This document shows positions 18,427-26,758 of a stretch of DNA of 64,000 nucleotides, piece by piece (positions within the stretch are counted from its first letter, which is position 1; every line of letters begins with the position of its first letter). The position numbers and the translations under genes are program-made. The notes beneath the pieces were generated by a model, which ran no database searches, was not told the origin of the DNA, and saw nothing but the letters and a program-made list of their open reading frames with translations. Origin of the DNA: Mycobacterium sp. (lineage in GTDB: Bacteria; Actinomycetota; Actinomycetes; Mycobacteriales; Mycobacteriaceae); the NCBI RefSeq assembly GCF_002863225.1, contig NZ_PKEK01000065.1, forward strand, positions 33,517-97,516. The letters run 5' to 3'.

Positions 18427-20475
18427 TCAGCTGTGCTGCCCGCTCCACACCCGGGTCCCGGGGTCGCACTGGATGAGATGCCCGTCTTCGGACTTCGACA
18501 TGGTGAACACCGGTGTGTCGGTGCACGAGGTACCGACCGGGTGCACGCCGCTGGTTGCCGGCGCCTTGTCCCAGACGTTGGTCTCGCAGACCACCTGCTC
18601 GTTGGCGGTGGAGTCGTAGGCGACCTTGTCGATGTCGCTGCAGGACCCGCCGAGCACGGGCGGCGACGGGGCGCCGACCGGGGTGGCCGCCTGGTTGGCC
18701 GCGTCTGCCGGGTCGGCCACCGTCACATCCGGCGGGACGTCGCCGGTGCGCGAACCGAGCACGGGGATCCGCAGCGTGGCGCCTTGGGCACCGCATTCGT
18801 TGCTCTGCACGGACTGGGTCTGAACTCCGCGCAGGGTGCCGTCGGGTTCGGGGGTCAGCGTCCACACCACGCTCTCCGACTGGTTGACGACGGGAGCCCC
18901 ACGGGTCTTCTGGCACTGCACCTCTAGCTGACGCGGCTCGCTCTGCCAGTGACCGTCGACGAAGTGCAGAACCCCGGCGTTGCCGGTGCCGGTGCTCTTC
19001 GCGTAGCTGTGGCTGGCGTCGTCGAGCTTGGTGCCGGTCGCCGCACACCCGGCAGCGGTGCACGCCGACGAGAAAGCCCACCACGTGGTGTCGCCGCCGT
19101 TGGTCCGGATGATGCCGTTCGACGTCTGCTTGGCGCGGTCGTAGTCGAGCCGGTAGGTGCCGTTGAGCGGAGGCGCGGCGAGTGCCGAGCCGGATGTCGA
19201 CGTCTTGTTCACCCGTGGCGGGGCTGCGGTGACCGGCTGCGGCTGGTTGTCCCAGGAGAAGAACGAAATGGCCCAGGTGACGGCCAGCGACAGCATTGCC
19301 AGCACCATCGCCACCGCGACGCCCGATTTCACCGTCAGCTTTCGTGCGCGCGCCGAGGTGCGCGGGCGGCGCAGCGGCAGTTTCACCCGACCTTTGTCGC
19401 CGCAGCCGCCGACTTGCTCGCTGAAAGCCGCGGCGAACTGCCGGCACCGGTCGTACCGGTCCGCGGGGTCCTTGGCCAGCGCGGTGAAGAACACCTCGTC
19501 CATGCCGGCCAGGTCGGGACGGTAGTCGCTGAGCCGGGGAGGTGCCGCATGCAGGTGCTGACTGATCACCGCGACCGGGTTGGAGTTCTGGAACGGCGGC
19601 ACGCCGGCGAGTAGATGAAACGCCGAGGCCGCCAGCGCATATTGGTCGGCGCGCCCGTCGATGTTCGAACCGACGAGCTGCTCGGGGGCGGCGTAGGCGA
19701 CGGTGCCGACTGCGACGTTGGTCTCGGTGATCCCACTGATGTCGGCAAGTTGTCGCGCAACGCCGAAGTCCGCCAACAGGATTCGGCGATCGTCCTCATC
19801 CGGGTGGGTCAGCAGGATGTTGGCCGGTTTGACGTCGCGGTGCAGCAGGCCCCGGGCGTGGGCGTAATCGAGTGCCCCGGCCACCGCGGTGACGATCGCG
19901 CAGACGTCCTGCTCGGCCATGCCGCCGCGGAACCGCTCCCGCATCAGCCGGGCGGCGTCGGTGCCCTCGACGTAGTCCATCGCGATCCACAGGTGGCCGT
20001 CGAACTCGCCGCGGTCGTGCACCGCGACGATGTGCGGGTGCCACAGCGTGGCGGCCAGATCGGCTTCGCGGTTGAATCTTTCACGGAATTCGGCGTCATT
20101 GGTGGTGCCCTCGCTGAGGATTTTGAGCGCGTCGCGACGTGGCAGCCTGGGGTGCTTGGCGAGGTAGACGTCGGCCATTCCGCCGGATCCCAGCGGCCGC
20201 AGGATTGTGTAACCGGCGAACGACGTCGGTGTGGCCAGCGCCCCATCCGACGGCTCACCGGTCACGGGGCGGCGACCCTGCACCGGATCGCGGTCCGGGC
20301 GCGAGCCGATCAGCGGCACCCGCGTCAGCAGCCGGGTGATCGCCAGATCGGGGAGTGATGCGTAACCGCGTTCGAGGAAACTACGGGAGCGCGGCGGTTC
20401 GGAGGGCTGCGACGGCGGCGCCGAGGGCATCGACTGGGCGTCCCAGCGCTGGGTGGCTCTGGTCGCATCGTCCAT
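18427..20475 (-). CDS. PknF-like transmembrane serine/threonine protein kinase
   Basis: Receptor-type Ser/Thr kinase of 682 residues. A Ser/Pro-rich cytosolic leader (1-85) precedes the kinase domain (about 87-360): glycine loop GSGGMADVY, Lys118, HRDVKPANIL (Asp214), DFG at 236-238, and an activation loop SGITETNVAVGTV with candidate phospho-Thr 250/252. One membrane segment (about 385-410) leads to an extracytoplasmic domain of about 270 residues with several cysteines and no PASTA repeats. The kinase domain closely resembles PknF as I remember it, but the leader and sensor domain make it longer than PknF (476). It is divergent from an Rv1747-like FHA-ABC exporter; PknF phosphorylates Rv1747 in M. 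tuberculosis, so this is probably a kinase-substrate pair. Confidence 0.9.
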   Translation of the reverse strand: MDDATRATQRWDAQSMPSAPPSQPSEPPRSRSFLERGYASLPDLAITRLLTRVPLIGSRPDRDPVQGRRPVTGEPSDGALATPTSFAGYTILRPLGSGGMADVYLAKHPRLPRRDALKILSEGTTNDAEFRERFNREADLAATLWHPHIVAVHDRGEFDGHLWIAMDYVEGTDAARLMRERFRGGMAEQDVCAIVTAVAGALDYAHARGLLHRDVKPANILLTHPDEDDRRILLADFGVARQLADISGITETNVAVGTVAYAAPEQLVGSNIDGRADQYALAASAFHLLAGVPPFQNSNPVAVISQHLHAAPPRLSDYRPDLAGMDEVFFTALAKDPADRYDRCRQFAAAFSEQVGGCGDKGRVKLPLRRPRTSARARKLTVKSGVAVAMVLAMLSLAVTWAISFFSWDNQPQPVTAAPPRVNKTSTSGSALAAPPLNGTYRLDYDRAKQTSNGIIRTNGGDTTWWAFSSACTAAGCAATGTKLDDASHSYAKSTGTGNAGVLHFVDGHWQSEPRQLEVQCQKTRGAPVVNQSESVVWTLTPEPDGTLRGVQTQSVQSNECGAQGATLRIPVLGSRTGDVPPDVTVADPADAANQAATPVGAPSPPVLGGSCSDIDKVAYDSTANEQVVCETNVWDKAPATSGVHPVGTSCTDTPVFTMSKSEDGHLIQCDPGTRVWSGQHS

Positions 20476-20770
20476 CGACGCTCTCCCCCTTACTTCGCTC
20501 GCGTGGCGTGTGCCTCACCGCTCTCCGATTGCCCGCCGCACCGAATCGTGAATCAGTTGCGACCCGGGCATTTTCGCCACCCCCGGAGGCGCAGCCGAGT
20601 TCGCAGAACTGACTCACCATCCACGATGATGCCTACGGATGCGGTGCTCTCCTGTTGTGCCGCTTATGAAACAGCTGTGAATCGAGGTACTTGGCGCAGC
20701 TCGTGCACGCCATTCAGTCGAATCACACTGCGTCAGGCCGAAACCATGTCTTGACGGAGTCGATACTGGA
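20476..20770. other. divergent intergenic region, kinase / FHA-ABC exporter
   Basis: About 295 bases without a convincing gene. It must hold both promoters of the kinase-transporter pair. I could not pick a clear -10/-35 for either side and see no palindromic operator. Confidence 0.5.
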
Positions 20771-23386
20771 GTGGTGAGTCGACCAGCCCCGCCCGTACTG
20801 ACCGTTTGGCACAACGGCTCCGAGAGTACGTTCACGCCGGGCCACGACGTCATCATCGGGCGCGATCTGCGCGCCGACGTCCGGATTCCCGACCCGCGGA
20901 TTTCGCGCGCGCACCTGATCCTGCGCTTCGATCAAGGAAAATGGGTCGCGATCGACAACGGCTCGGTGAACGGGACGTTCGTCAACGGCTATCGGCGGCC
21001 GGTCATCGATGTCCAAGACGGACAAAGCATCAACATCGGAAACGCGGGCGGACCGCTGCTGACGTTCGAGGTCGGGTCGCGCCGGGGTCACGGCGGTCCA
21101 CCCCCGACTCCGGGACCACCCCGTGTCGGACAGCAGACGATGACGTGGTCGACTCCTGTGCGGCAGGCCGCTCCGGCGCCCCCCAGACCCGCTCCGCCGG
21201 CGCCCCCCAGGCCCGTGCCGCCGCCGCGCCCGGCTCCGCCGCTGCCGCCTTCGGAATATCCGACCAGCGTGCAGGCCGGGCGCCCGCCTGCCGGTCCGCC
21301 GCCGGACGAGGCGACCGTGGTGAACGCGCGATCCGCGCCGGTCCGGCAGGACGTGCCAGCCACTGAGGTCACCATGCTCGGCGCGCGTCCGGCTGAGGAT
21401 GCGAACTTCGCCACTCGCTTCGTCAAGCGCATCGCGCCGAGGGCGACCCCGTCGGCCAAGCCGGTCGGCTCGGTCACCATCGGCCGGGCCGCCGACAACG
21501 ACATCGTGGTGCCCGACGTGCTGGCGTCGCGGTACCACGCAACCCTGATTCTGACCCCGCTGGGTACAGAGATCCGCGACACCAGCGTCAACGGCACCTT
21601 CGTCAACGGCACGCGGGTCGGCTCGGCCATCCTCCGCGAGGACGACGTGGTCACCGTCGGCAACATCGACCTGATCGTCAGCGGTGGCCTGTTGGTCCGG
21701 CGCAGCGACACCGAGGCGGCCACCCGTACCGGCGGCCTCGAAGTGCGCAATGTTCAATACACCGTCGAGAATGGCAAACAGCTGCTCAGCGACATCTCGC
21801 TGACCGCCCGTCCCGGCACGCTGACCGCGGTGATCGGCGGATCCGGCGCCGGCAAGAGCACCCTGGCCCGGTTGATCGCCGGCTACACCACCCCCAGCGG
21901 CGGCTCAGTCACGTTCGAGGGCCACGACATTCACGCCGAGTACGCCTCGTTGCGCAGCCGCATCGGCATGGTGCCGCAGGATGACGTGGTCCACCGGCAG
22001 TTGACCGTCCACCAGGCGCTGAGCTACGCCGCCGAACTGCGCCTGCCCCCCGACACCAGCAAAGCCGACCGGATCAAGGTCGTCTCGCAGGTGCTCGAGG
22101 AGCTCGACTTGACCAAGCACGCCGACACCCGGGTCGACAAGCTCTCCGGCGGACAACGCAAACGCGCCTCGGTGGCGCTGGAGCTGCTGACCGGCCCGTC
22201 GCTGCTGATGCTCGACGAGCCCACATCAGGACTGGACCCGGCGCTGGACCTGCAGGTCATGACAATGCTGCGGCAGCTGGCCGACGCGGGCCGGGTGGTG
22301 CTGGTGGTCACCCATTCGCTGTCCTACCTCGACGTCTGCGATCAGGTGCTGCTGGTCGCGCCCGGCGGCAAAACCGCCTACTGCGGACCGCCGGACGGCA
22401 TCGGCGAGGTGATGGGCACCACCAACTGGGCGAAGATCTTCAGCCAGGTCGGAGCCGACCCCGAGGAAGCCAACCGCCGGTTCCGCGAACGCCAGGAGCC
22501 GCAGCCACCGTCGAAGTCAGCCGCGCCGGCTGATCTCGGCGAGCCGGTGCACACCAGTGTCCCCCGGCAGATCTCGACGATCGCCCGACGGCAGGTCCGG
22601 CTGGTGATCGCCGATCGGGCCTACTTCGTGTTTCTGGCACTGCTGCCCTTCATTCTCGGCGCGTTGTCGCTCACGGTGCCGGGCACCACCGGATTCCGCG
22701 CGACCGATCCGCACACCGGGACCCCCGACGAGGCCGCGCAGATTCTGGCGTTGCTGCTGCCGGCCGCCGCCTTCATGGGGGTCGCGTTGACGATTCGCGA
22801 CCTGGTCGGTGAGCGCGCCATCTTCCAGCGCGAGCAGGCCGTCGGCCTGTCGACCACGGCCTATCTGTTGGCCAAGACGTTCGTGTTCTGCGGCTTCGCC
22901 GTCCTGCAGGCGGCCATCGTCACCGCGATCGTGGTGGTCGGCAAGGGCGCTCCGAGCCGCGGTGCGGTCCTGCTGGGTCACTCGACGATGGCGGCCACCG
23001 CTGAGCTGTTCCTCACTGTGGCCGCCGCCTGTGTGGCATCGGCCGTCCTCGGCCTGGCGATTTCGTCGCTGGTCCGGTCGAGCGAGCAGATCATGCCACT
23101 GTTCGTGGTCGCGGTGATGGCGCAGTTGGTTTTGTGCGGCGGGATGGTCCCGGTGACCGGCCGTCTCGGCCTGGACCAGATGTCCTGGCTGATGCCGGCG
23201 CGTTGGGGTTATGCGGCCGCGGCATCGACGGTCGATCTCCGCCATCTCGTGCCGCCGACCCTGCTTCCCCAGGATCAGTTCTGGCAGCACACCCGTCACT
23301 TCTGGCTGCTCGACATGGGCATGCTGGCCGGGCTGGCGCTGTTCTTCGCCTGCTTCGTCCGGTGGAAGATCCGGCTGAGGCGCTAG
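20771..23386 (+). CDS. ABC exporter with two N-terminal FHA domains (Rv1747 type)
   Basis: Half-size ABCG-like exporter of 871 residues (Rv1747: about 865). FHA-1 (about 5-102) has GRD, SRAH and NGSVNGTF phosphopeptide-binding residues; FHA-2 (about 228-312) has GRA, SRYH and DTSVNGTF. They are joined by a Pro-rich linker with two threonine motifs, DEATVVNA (T182) and TEVTMLGA (T201), resembling the kinase-phosphorylated linker sites in Rv1747. The ABC domain (about 325-550) has Walker A GGSGAGKST, signature LSGGQRKRAS and Walker B LLMLDEPTSGLD; six membrane segments follow (about 620-870). Probably exports a cell-envelope lipid or glycolipid; substrate not shown. Likely controlled by the divergent PknF-like kinase. 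Confidence 0.92.
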   Translation: MVSRPAPPVLTVWHNGSESTFTPGHDVIIGRDLRADVRIPDPRISRAHLILRFDQGKWVAIDNGSVNGTFVNGYRRPVIDVQDGQSINIGNAGGPLLTFEVGSRRGHGGPPPTPGPPRVGQQTMTWSTPVRQAAPAPPRPAPPAPPRPVPPPRPAPPLPPSEYPTSVQAGRPPAGPPPDEATVVNARSAPVRQDVPATEVTMLGARPAEDANFATRFVKRIAPRATPSAKPVGSVTIGRAADNDIVVPDVLASRYHATLILTPLGTEIRDTSVNGTFVNGTRVGSAILREDDVVTVGNIDLIVSGGLLVRRSDTEAATRTGGLEVRNVQYTVENGKQLLSDISLTARPGTLTAVIGGSGAGKSTLARLIAGYTTPSGGSVTFEGHDIHAEYASLRSRIGMVPQDDVVHRQLTVHQALSYAAELRLPPDTSKADRIKVVSQVLEELDLTKHADTRVDKLSGGQRKRASVALELLTGPSLLMLDEPTSGLDPALDLQVMTMLRQLADAGRVVLVVTHSLSYLDVCDQVLLVAPGGKTAYCGPPDGIGEVMGTTNWAKIFSQVGADPEEANRRFRERQEPQPPSKSAAPADLGEPVHTSVPRQISTIARRQVRLVIADRAYFVFLALLPFILGALSLTVPGTTGFRATDPHTGTPDEAAQILALLLPAAAFMGVALTIRDLVGERAIFQREQAVGLSTTAYLLAKTFVFCGFAVLQAAIVTAIVVVGKGAPSRGAVLLGHSTMAATAELFLTVAAACVASAVLGLAISSLVRSSEQIMPLFVVAVMAQLVLCGGMVPVTGRLGLDQMSWLMPARWGYAAAASTVDLRHLVPPTLLPQDQFWQHTRHFWLLDMGMLAGLALFFACFVRWKIRLRR

Positions 23387-23408
23387 TCCGTCGAAAACAA
23401 GGTGAGCC

Positions 23409-23909
23409 ATGCATCCGCCCAAACACGAGCGGTTCGATCTCCGCGACTACACCAACACCGACCCCAAAGGTATTGTGCGGGCGGTTGATCGGTACGTGGT
23501 GCAACCGTGGGGCCTCTACCTGGCCCGTCCCACCCCCGGTCGCGCACAGTTCCACTACCTCGAGTCGTGGCTGCTGCCGTCGCTCGGGTTGCGCGCGACC
23601 ATCTTTCACTTCAATCCCGGTCATGAACGCGATCAGGACTACTACCTCGACGTCGGTGAGTTCACCGCCGGAGCCGACGAGTGGACCTCGGAGGACCACT
23701 ACCTCGACCTCGTGGTCCGAACCCACCGCGGGGTGGATCTCGCGGATGTCGACGAGCTGCTGGACGCGGTCCGGCACGGCCTGCTGACGCCGGAAAGCGG
23801 TGAGTTGGCCATCCGTCGGGCGGTGGCCGCCATCGACGGTCTGTCTCGGCACGACTACGACCTCACGGAGTGGTTGGCCGTCACAGGCATGCAGCTGACC
23901 TGGCGATGA
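23409..23909 (+). CDS. DUF402-like protein (Rv1632c type)
   Basis: A 166-residue soluble protein starting MHPPKHERFDLRDYTNTD. Acidic conserved stretches (FNPGHERDQDYYLDVG and SEDHYLDLVVRT) fit the DUF402 / phosphatase-like barrel family, in which such residues bind metal. I place it there from pattern memory. It starts 22 bases after the ABC exporter on the same strand, so it may be co-transcribed. In M. tuberculosis the gene between uvrB and coaE is Rv1632c; the kinase-exporter pair appears inserted between uvrB and this gene here. Confidence 0.65.
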   Translation: MHPPKHERFDLRDYTNTDPKGIVRAVDRYVVQPWGLYLARPTPGRAQFHYLESWLLPSLGLRATIFHFNPGHERDQDYYLDVGEFTAGADEWTSEDHYLDLVVRTHRGVDLADVDELLDAVRHGLLTPESGELAIRRAVAAIDGLSRHDYDLTEWLAVTGMQLTWR

Positions 23910-24055
23910 TTACGAAAGCAGGTGCAAGACAAGGTTTCTCAACGGCGAGCAGGCGGTCTAAAAGCGATAGTGCATGAGTTCCACGCCCCGGTGAGCTTCG
24001 GCGCGTGGATGGCTCGTGGGTTGCTGATCGCCGGCGTCGTGGTGCCAGTGGGTGG

Positions 24056-24625
24056 TTACGCGGTTTCCTCCAACGGTTCTTGGTTTCCAGCGGGGGCCTG
24101 GAGCAACGTCGCGAACAGGGCGCGATAGTGCACAAAGGCCTCACGCTGTTGCTCGGTGTCTGCCCGGTGCTCAGCGAGGTGGATGCCGTGCGCAGCCCGA
24201 TAGTCGTCAACGATCTGCGGATGGTCGACCGAGATGTCGGCGGCCTGCCGCTCGAAATCGTCGACGGGATAACCCCGTTCGCGCATCACTTCGGTCACCA
24301 GGCCGTCCGCGGCACCCACCGCCTTGGCCGGGTTGTCCACAAAGCCGGCCTGCACTTCTTGCCATCGCGCGGTGTATTCGGACAGCGCCGATGGCGTCAG
24401 CGCAACAATGTCGAGCTTTTTGCGCTTGCGCTCCCGCGTCGTGAGTTCGCGCACTGCACTCTTCTCGCTTCCGGTCTGTTCGACCACCTGCTCGTACTCA
24501 CTGCCGTAGTGCTGCTTCAACCGCTTGGATTTGCTGCGAAATCTGATCATGCTTACCAAGACGACGGCAAAGACAACCAGGACGACGGCGACCGCTGCGA
24601 TCACAATCCATTCCCAAATAGGCAT
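24056..24625 (-). CDS. conserved single-pass membrane protein of unknown function
   Basis: 189 residues. One N-terminal membrane segment (about 4-27, IVIAAVAVVLVVFAVVLVSM) is followed by a basic stop-transfer stretch and a cytosolic helical domain with RKKLDIVALTPSALSEYTARW, FVDNPAKAVGAADGLVTEVM, RGYPVDDFERQAADISVDHP and DDYRAAHGI. I recognise this combination as recurrent in actinobacterial proteins, often annotated only as hypothetical. It is downstream of the DUF6131 gene on the same strand and may share its transcript. No enzyme motif is visible. Confidence 0.75.
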   Translation of the reverse strand: MPIWEWIVIAAVAVVLVVFAVVLVSMIRFRSKSKRLKQHYGSEYEQVVEQTGSEKSAVRELTTRERKRKKLDIVALTPSALSEYTARWQEVQAGFVDNPAKAVGAADGLVTEVMRERGYPVDDFERQAADISVDHPQIVDDYRAAHGIHLAEHRADTEQQREAFVHYRALFATLLQAPAGNQEPLEETA

Positions 24626-24723
24626 CGCGTGCTCCTTTCATACGCGTGTCGAATAACCCAGCGCTTCACGCGGCAAACGTGCTCGTGTGACCTGTCGGAC
24701 AGCGCCGGGGACGGGGCCTGCGG

Positions 24724-24879
24724 TCAGAAGTAGTGGCGGCGCCCGCCGATGGCACGTCCGGTGCCGCCCAGGACCGCCAGAATGGCGCCGACGACGAGGG
24801 CGACGATGCCCACGGTCCACAGGATGGAGATCTTGAGTACGAATCCCGCTATCAGCAGGATGATGCCGAGAGTGATCAT
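24724..24879 (-). CDS. DUF6131-like small membrane protein
   Basis: A 51-residue protein that is almost entirely hydrophobic: two membrane segments (MITLGIILLIAGFVL; ILWTVGIVALVVGAILAVLG) and a basic C-terminus GGRRHYF. This layout matches what I recall of the DUF6131 family, common in mycobacteria as stress-related small membrane proteins of unknown role. The start ATG at 24877-24879 is unambiguous. A 98-base gap separates it from the downstream membrane protein on the same strand. Confidence 0.72.
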   Translation of the reverse strand: MITLGIILLIAGFVLKISILWTVGIVALVVGAILAVLGGTGRAIGGRRHYF

Positions 24880-25042
24880 GGCGGCGACTTCTTTCGGTCT
24901 ACGGCGGCCAACGATTGGCCGTAAGCAAAGTCGACCACCCGTAAGGGGGCTGCCAGTACACCCCTAGGGAGGTAATCGCTTTCGGTACGTAGCGCGCTGG
25001 CTGGGTCGGCCGCGGCGGCCGGTCACGGTACTCTGTGCGGTC

Positions 25043-25447
25043 ATGCGCACGATCTACAGATGGGTGGCAGTCGCCGCGGCGATCACCTGCACGCCGTTGA
25101 CTCCCGCGCACGCCGATGACATGCACAACATCACCTACATCGCGCGGGTCGACGGCGTTGCCCCCGGTAGCCTGGCGACGTTCATCACCGCAGAGAACCA
25201 GACCAACATGGCGCAACTGAGTACGTTGCCCGGCAACGCTTTTCAAGCCAATGCGGTACTGGCCGACCCGCGTCACGCGGGCATGCAGGTGATGGTGAGG
25301 TGGCCGTACTCCGCGAATGCGCACTGCGAGATCGACGTCGACGACAAGGTCTTCGTCGAAGTCGATCAGGTGGTTCATCCGGCACCGGGCAGCTCCGACC
25401 CGATGAACGGTGTACTGCCCTGCGGGGCGCCCCTGCCTATTCCGTAG
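25043..25447 (+). CDS. small secreted protein of unknown function
   Basis: 134 residues with a clear Sec signal peptide (RTIYRWVAVAAAITCTPLTPAHA, probable cleavage after AHA). The mature part has two cysteines (near residues 94 and 128) that could form one disulfide, and ends Pro-rich. No lipobox. TACTCT at 25029-25034, eight bases before the ATG, is a possible -10. The gene converges on coaE and their ends overlap by 11 bases. I do not recognise a named family; the size and beta-rich composition recall MmpS-like secreted proteins, but that is weak. Confidence 0.72.
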   Translation: MRTIYRWVAVAAAITCTPLTPAHADDMHNITYIARVDGVAPGSLATFITAENQTNMAQLSTLPGNAFQANAVLADPRHAGMQVMVRWPYSANAHCEIDVDDKVFVEVDQVVHPAPGSSDPMNGVLPCGAPLPIP

Positions 25448-26651
25448 GTCGCCAGTGCGTCGCGTCGGCCCAGGTCCACGCCTCGCGGTAGGCCTCGTGG
25501 AACCACACCTCTTTCGCGGCGACATAGCCCGCGAGCGTGTCGCCCGCCCGCTCGGCATCGCGCTTGACGGCTAGATAGCGTTGTTGCGCATCAGGATTGG
25601 CCTTCAACCAGTCGACGAACAACAGAGCGAACTGTTGATTGGGCCACCCGTCGACCCGCAGGTGCACATTGGTCGGCCGGCCAGGGTCGGCCGACGCATG
25701 AATGCGCTTCCGCCACAGCTCGTCGTCGGCCGCGCGGTCGAATTCGGCTACGGTGCTGCGGATCTCCGACTTGCTCACATCGGCTGTGATCGGCAGGCGG
25801 ACATACCCTGCGCCGGTGAGTGCGTCGGCCAGTTCGTCGGCAACGTCGAGCGAGGCGACCGTCACCTGGATGTCGACGACGTCCTTGGCGTCGAGCCCCT
25901 CGACAGCCGTGGACCCGATGTGATCGATGCGGACTGCGCGGTGACCACAAGCCGTGTCCAGCCGTGCCACGATGCGACGGGCCTGCTCCGGCCAGGACGG
26001 GTCGGACGGCACCACGACCGGCCGTGAACGGGCCGGCTCGCCGGCGTCCAGGTTGTGCTGGAACGGCACGATCCGGTCGTGCCACAGCGCACGGGCCTGT
26101 GCGACCAATTCGTCTGCGCTGCCGGTGTTGTCGAGCCACACGTCGGCGACCGCGCGGCGCTGTTCCTCGGTTGCCTGGGCTTTGATCCTGGCCCGGGCGT
26201 CGTCTTCGGTGAAGCCCCGATGCTCGATCAACCGTTGCACCCGGAGGTCCTCGTCGGCGTTCACGATGATCACCAACGGAAACATCGGCGCCATACCGGA
26301 CTCCACGAGTAGTGGGATGTCCTCGACGATCACCGAATCCTTTCCGGCCGCCTCGATCAACTCGGAGCGGCGTTGGCCGACCAGCGGATGGACGATGCCG
26401 TTGAGCGTCTGGCGCTTGTCCTCGTCGCTGAACGCGATCGCCGCCAGCGCCGGGCGGTTGAGTGAGCCGTCGTCGGACAGGATGTCTTCACCGAAGGCCT
26501 CGACGAGCTTGGCCAGCCCCTCGGTGCCCGGCTCGACGACCTCACGAGAGATCACGTCACCGTCGACGACGATCCCGCCGAGCTCGCTGAAGGTGGAGGA
26601 CACGGTCGACTTTCCGGCGCCGATACCGCCGGACAGGCCAATGCGCAGCAC
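25437..26651 (-). CDS. coaE: dephospho-CoA kinase fused to a GrpB/UPF0157 domain
   Basis: Last enzyme of coenzyme A synthesis: phosphorylates the 3'-OH of dephospho-CoA using ATP. Residues 1 to about 200 are CoaE, with P-loop GLSGGIGAGKS (near residue 5) and the acceptor-site DGD at 35-37. Residues about 215-404 are a GrpB (UPF0157) nucleotidyltransferase-like domain (RIDHIGSTAVEGLDAKDVVDIQV). This fusion and its ~400-residue length are usual in mycobacteria; the GrpB part is reported to help folding of the kinase. It lies downstream of rpsA, separated by a strong terminator hairpin. Confidence 0.95.
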   Translation of the reverse strand: MLRIGLSGGIGAGKSTVSSTFSELGGIVVDGDVISREVVEPGTEGLAKLVEAFGEDILSDDGSLNRPALAAIAFSDEDKRQTLNGIVHPLVGQRRSELIEAAGKDSVIVEDIPLLVESGMAPMFPLVIIVNADEDLRVQRLIEHRGFTEDDARARIKAQATEEQRRAVADVWLDNTGSADELVAQARALWHDRIVPFQHNLDAGEPARSRPVVVPSDPSWPEQARRIVARLDTACGHRAVRIDHIGSTAVEGLDAKDVVDIQVTVASLDVADELADALTGAGYVRLPITADVSKSEIRSTVAEFDRAADDELWRKRIHASADPGRPTNVHLRVDGWPNQQFALLFVDWLKANPDAQQRYLAVKRDAERAGDTLAGYVAAKEVWFHEAYREAWTWADATHWRPTE

Positions 26652-26710
26652 TGCACCAGTCTGTCAAAGCGCCCCCGGGGCCGATCCCCCGGCACACGCC
26701 CTCGGAACGA

Positions 26711-26744
26711 CGAACGCCCCGACTCTCGAGAGCCGGGGCGTTCG
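26711..26744 (-). terminator. strong hairpin terminator after rpsA
   Basis: Perfect 11-bp stem CGAACGCCCCG / CGGGGCGTTCG with an inner self-complementary CTCTCGAGAG, 15 bases past the rpsA stop. There is no T-run, as in many mycobacterial terminators. It sits between rpsA and coaE. Confidence 0.8.
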
Positions 26745-26758
26745 GTCGGTCGTGCTGG

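Noticed and set aside
17299..18927. 542-codon plus-strand open frame antisense to uvrB and the kinase gene
   Set aside because: Antisense shadow of two strong genes; composition (V, G, R, H rich) typical of GC-rich reverse frames.
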